Shown: one piece after another, positions 63,622 to 64,000 of the stretch | Layout: the number at the start of each line of letters is the position of its first letter | How positions within the stretch are numbered: the stretch's first letter is position 1 | From: Bacillus inaquosorum KCTC 13429 | GTDB taxonomy: Bacteria > Bacillota > Bacilli > Bacillales > Bacillaceae | Direction of reading: 5' to 3' | Assembly (NCBI RefSeq): GCF_000332645.1 | Contig: NZ_AMXN01000009.1 | Coordinates: forward strand, 1-64,000 | DNA length: 64,000 nt | Notes under the pieces: generated by a model | Database searches by the model: none | What the model saw: the letters and a program-made list of their open reading frames with translations, nothing else | Told to the model about the DNA's origin: nothing | Translations under genes and position numbers: made by a program

Positions 63622-64000
63622 ATGTCTACAGTATTATTTGTAAAATCAAGCGACCGTACAGCTGAAGAAGGCGTTTCAACTAAACTTTACGAAACTTTCT
63701 TAGCTGCTTATAAAGAAAACAACCCTAATGATGAAGTGGTTGAATTAGATCTTCATAAAGAAAACCTTCCTTACCTTGGAAGAGATATGATTAACGGAAC
63801 ATTTAAAGCAGGCCAAGGAATGGAAATGACAGAAGAAGAGAAAAAACAAGCTGCAATTGCTGACAAATATCTGAATCAGTTTGTAAAAGCTGACAAAGTT
63901 GTTTTCGCATTCCCGCTTTGGAACTTCACAGTGCCGGCAGTGCTTCATACTTATATTGATTACCTGTCTCGCGCAGGCGTTACTTTCAAATACACACAAG
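63622..64000 (+). CDS. azoR1: AzoR1, FMN-dependent NADH-azoreductase (start only)
   Basis: The first 126 residues of azoreductase AzoR1 (YocJ), cut by the window edge. The flavodoxin-like start TVLFVKSSDRTAEEGVSTKL contains the FMN phosphate-binding loop, and FAFPLWNFTVPAVLHTYIDYLSRAGVTF near 97–124 is the typical FMN/NADH site of the family. It reduces azo dyes and, physiologically, quinones. AGGAGG... here CGGGAGGAAA precedes the ATG. A YodB-type operator is upstream. Its end lies outside the window. Confidence 0.92.
   Translation, partial: MSTVLFVKSSDRTAEEGVSTKLYETFLAAYKENNPNDEVVELDLHKENLPYLGRDMINGTFKAGQGMEMTEEEKKQAAIADKYLNQFVKADKVVFAFPLWNFTVPAVLHTYIDYLSRAGVTFKYTQ

Overview
The window is chromosomal DNA of a Bacillus subtilis-group bacterium. 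Gene order and protein sequences match, from memory, the yplQ–ilvA–msrAB–cge–yod–yoj–odhAB–yoc segment of B. subtilis 168, read in the opposite direction to the 168 numbering. It is not 168 itself. The SPbeta prophage and its target gene spsM are absent where 168 carries them and an alanine racemase gene sits there instead. The SodC protein keeps copper ligands that the 168 protein has lost, and several yoc genes are missing near the right end. Genes are tightly packed, with Gram-positive ribosome-binding sites (AGGAGG-like), several TTG/GTG starts and many bidirectional hairpin terminators. I saw no rRNA, tRNA, CRISPR array, insertion sequence or intact prophage.

Layout. 1–8.9 kb: housekeeping and stress genes: yplQ, yplP, ilvA (threonine deaminase), ypmP-ypmQ-ypmR-ypmS-ypmT, MATE transporter ypnP, MarR regulator ypoP, and msrA-msrB. 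8.9–11 kb: a variable junction holding an alr gene flanked by unexplained DNA. 11–16.4 kb: phytase phy and the divergent spore-crust clusters cgeA-cgeB and cgeC-cgeD-cgeE, plus a YjcZ-type micro-protein. 16.5–23 kb: a seven-gene operon, yodT-S-R-Q-P-kamA-yokU, which looks like a lysine/beta-lysine catabolic pathway. 23–32 kb: small sporulation-type genes, a PAP2 phosphatase, deoD, a VanY-like carboxypeptidase, a methyltransferase, protease ctpA, and a solute:sodium symporter with a small partner behind a TnrA-like box.

32–38 kb: the quinone/electrophile response genes: yodE-yodD behind an MhqR-type operator, then yodC and the thiol-sensing repressor yodB behind a YodB-type operator. yodA, permease yojA behind a cre site, yojB and gerT follow. 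38–47.5 kb: yojE, the yozR-yojF-bshB2 bacillithiol operon, rsbRC, the MATE transporter yojI, cdaS (c-di-AMP synthase), a glycosyltransferase, the autolysin cwlS and sodC. 47.5–54.7 kb: yojN-yojO (MoxR ATPase/VWA pair) and odhA-odhB (2-oxoglutarate dehydrogenase). 54.7–64 kb: transporters yocS and yocR, sqhC-sodF (sporulene synthesis plus iron SOD), dhaS, small genes, yocK and the start of azoR1. azoR1 is cut by the window edge and carries a second YodB-type site.

The recurring themes are defence against oxidative and electrophile stress (MsrAB, SodC, SodF, BshB2, MhqED, YodC/YodB, AzoR1), spore construction (cge, gerT, yojB, sqhC, cdaS), and catabolism under CodY, TnrA and CcpA-type sites. 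No wholly new system stands out. The most informative observations are the restored copper site in SodC, the alr replacement at the SPbeta locus, and operator sites that tie neighbouring genes into known regulons.
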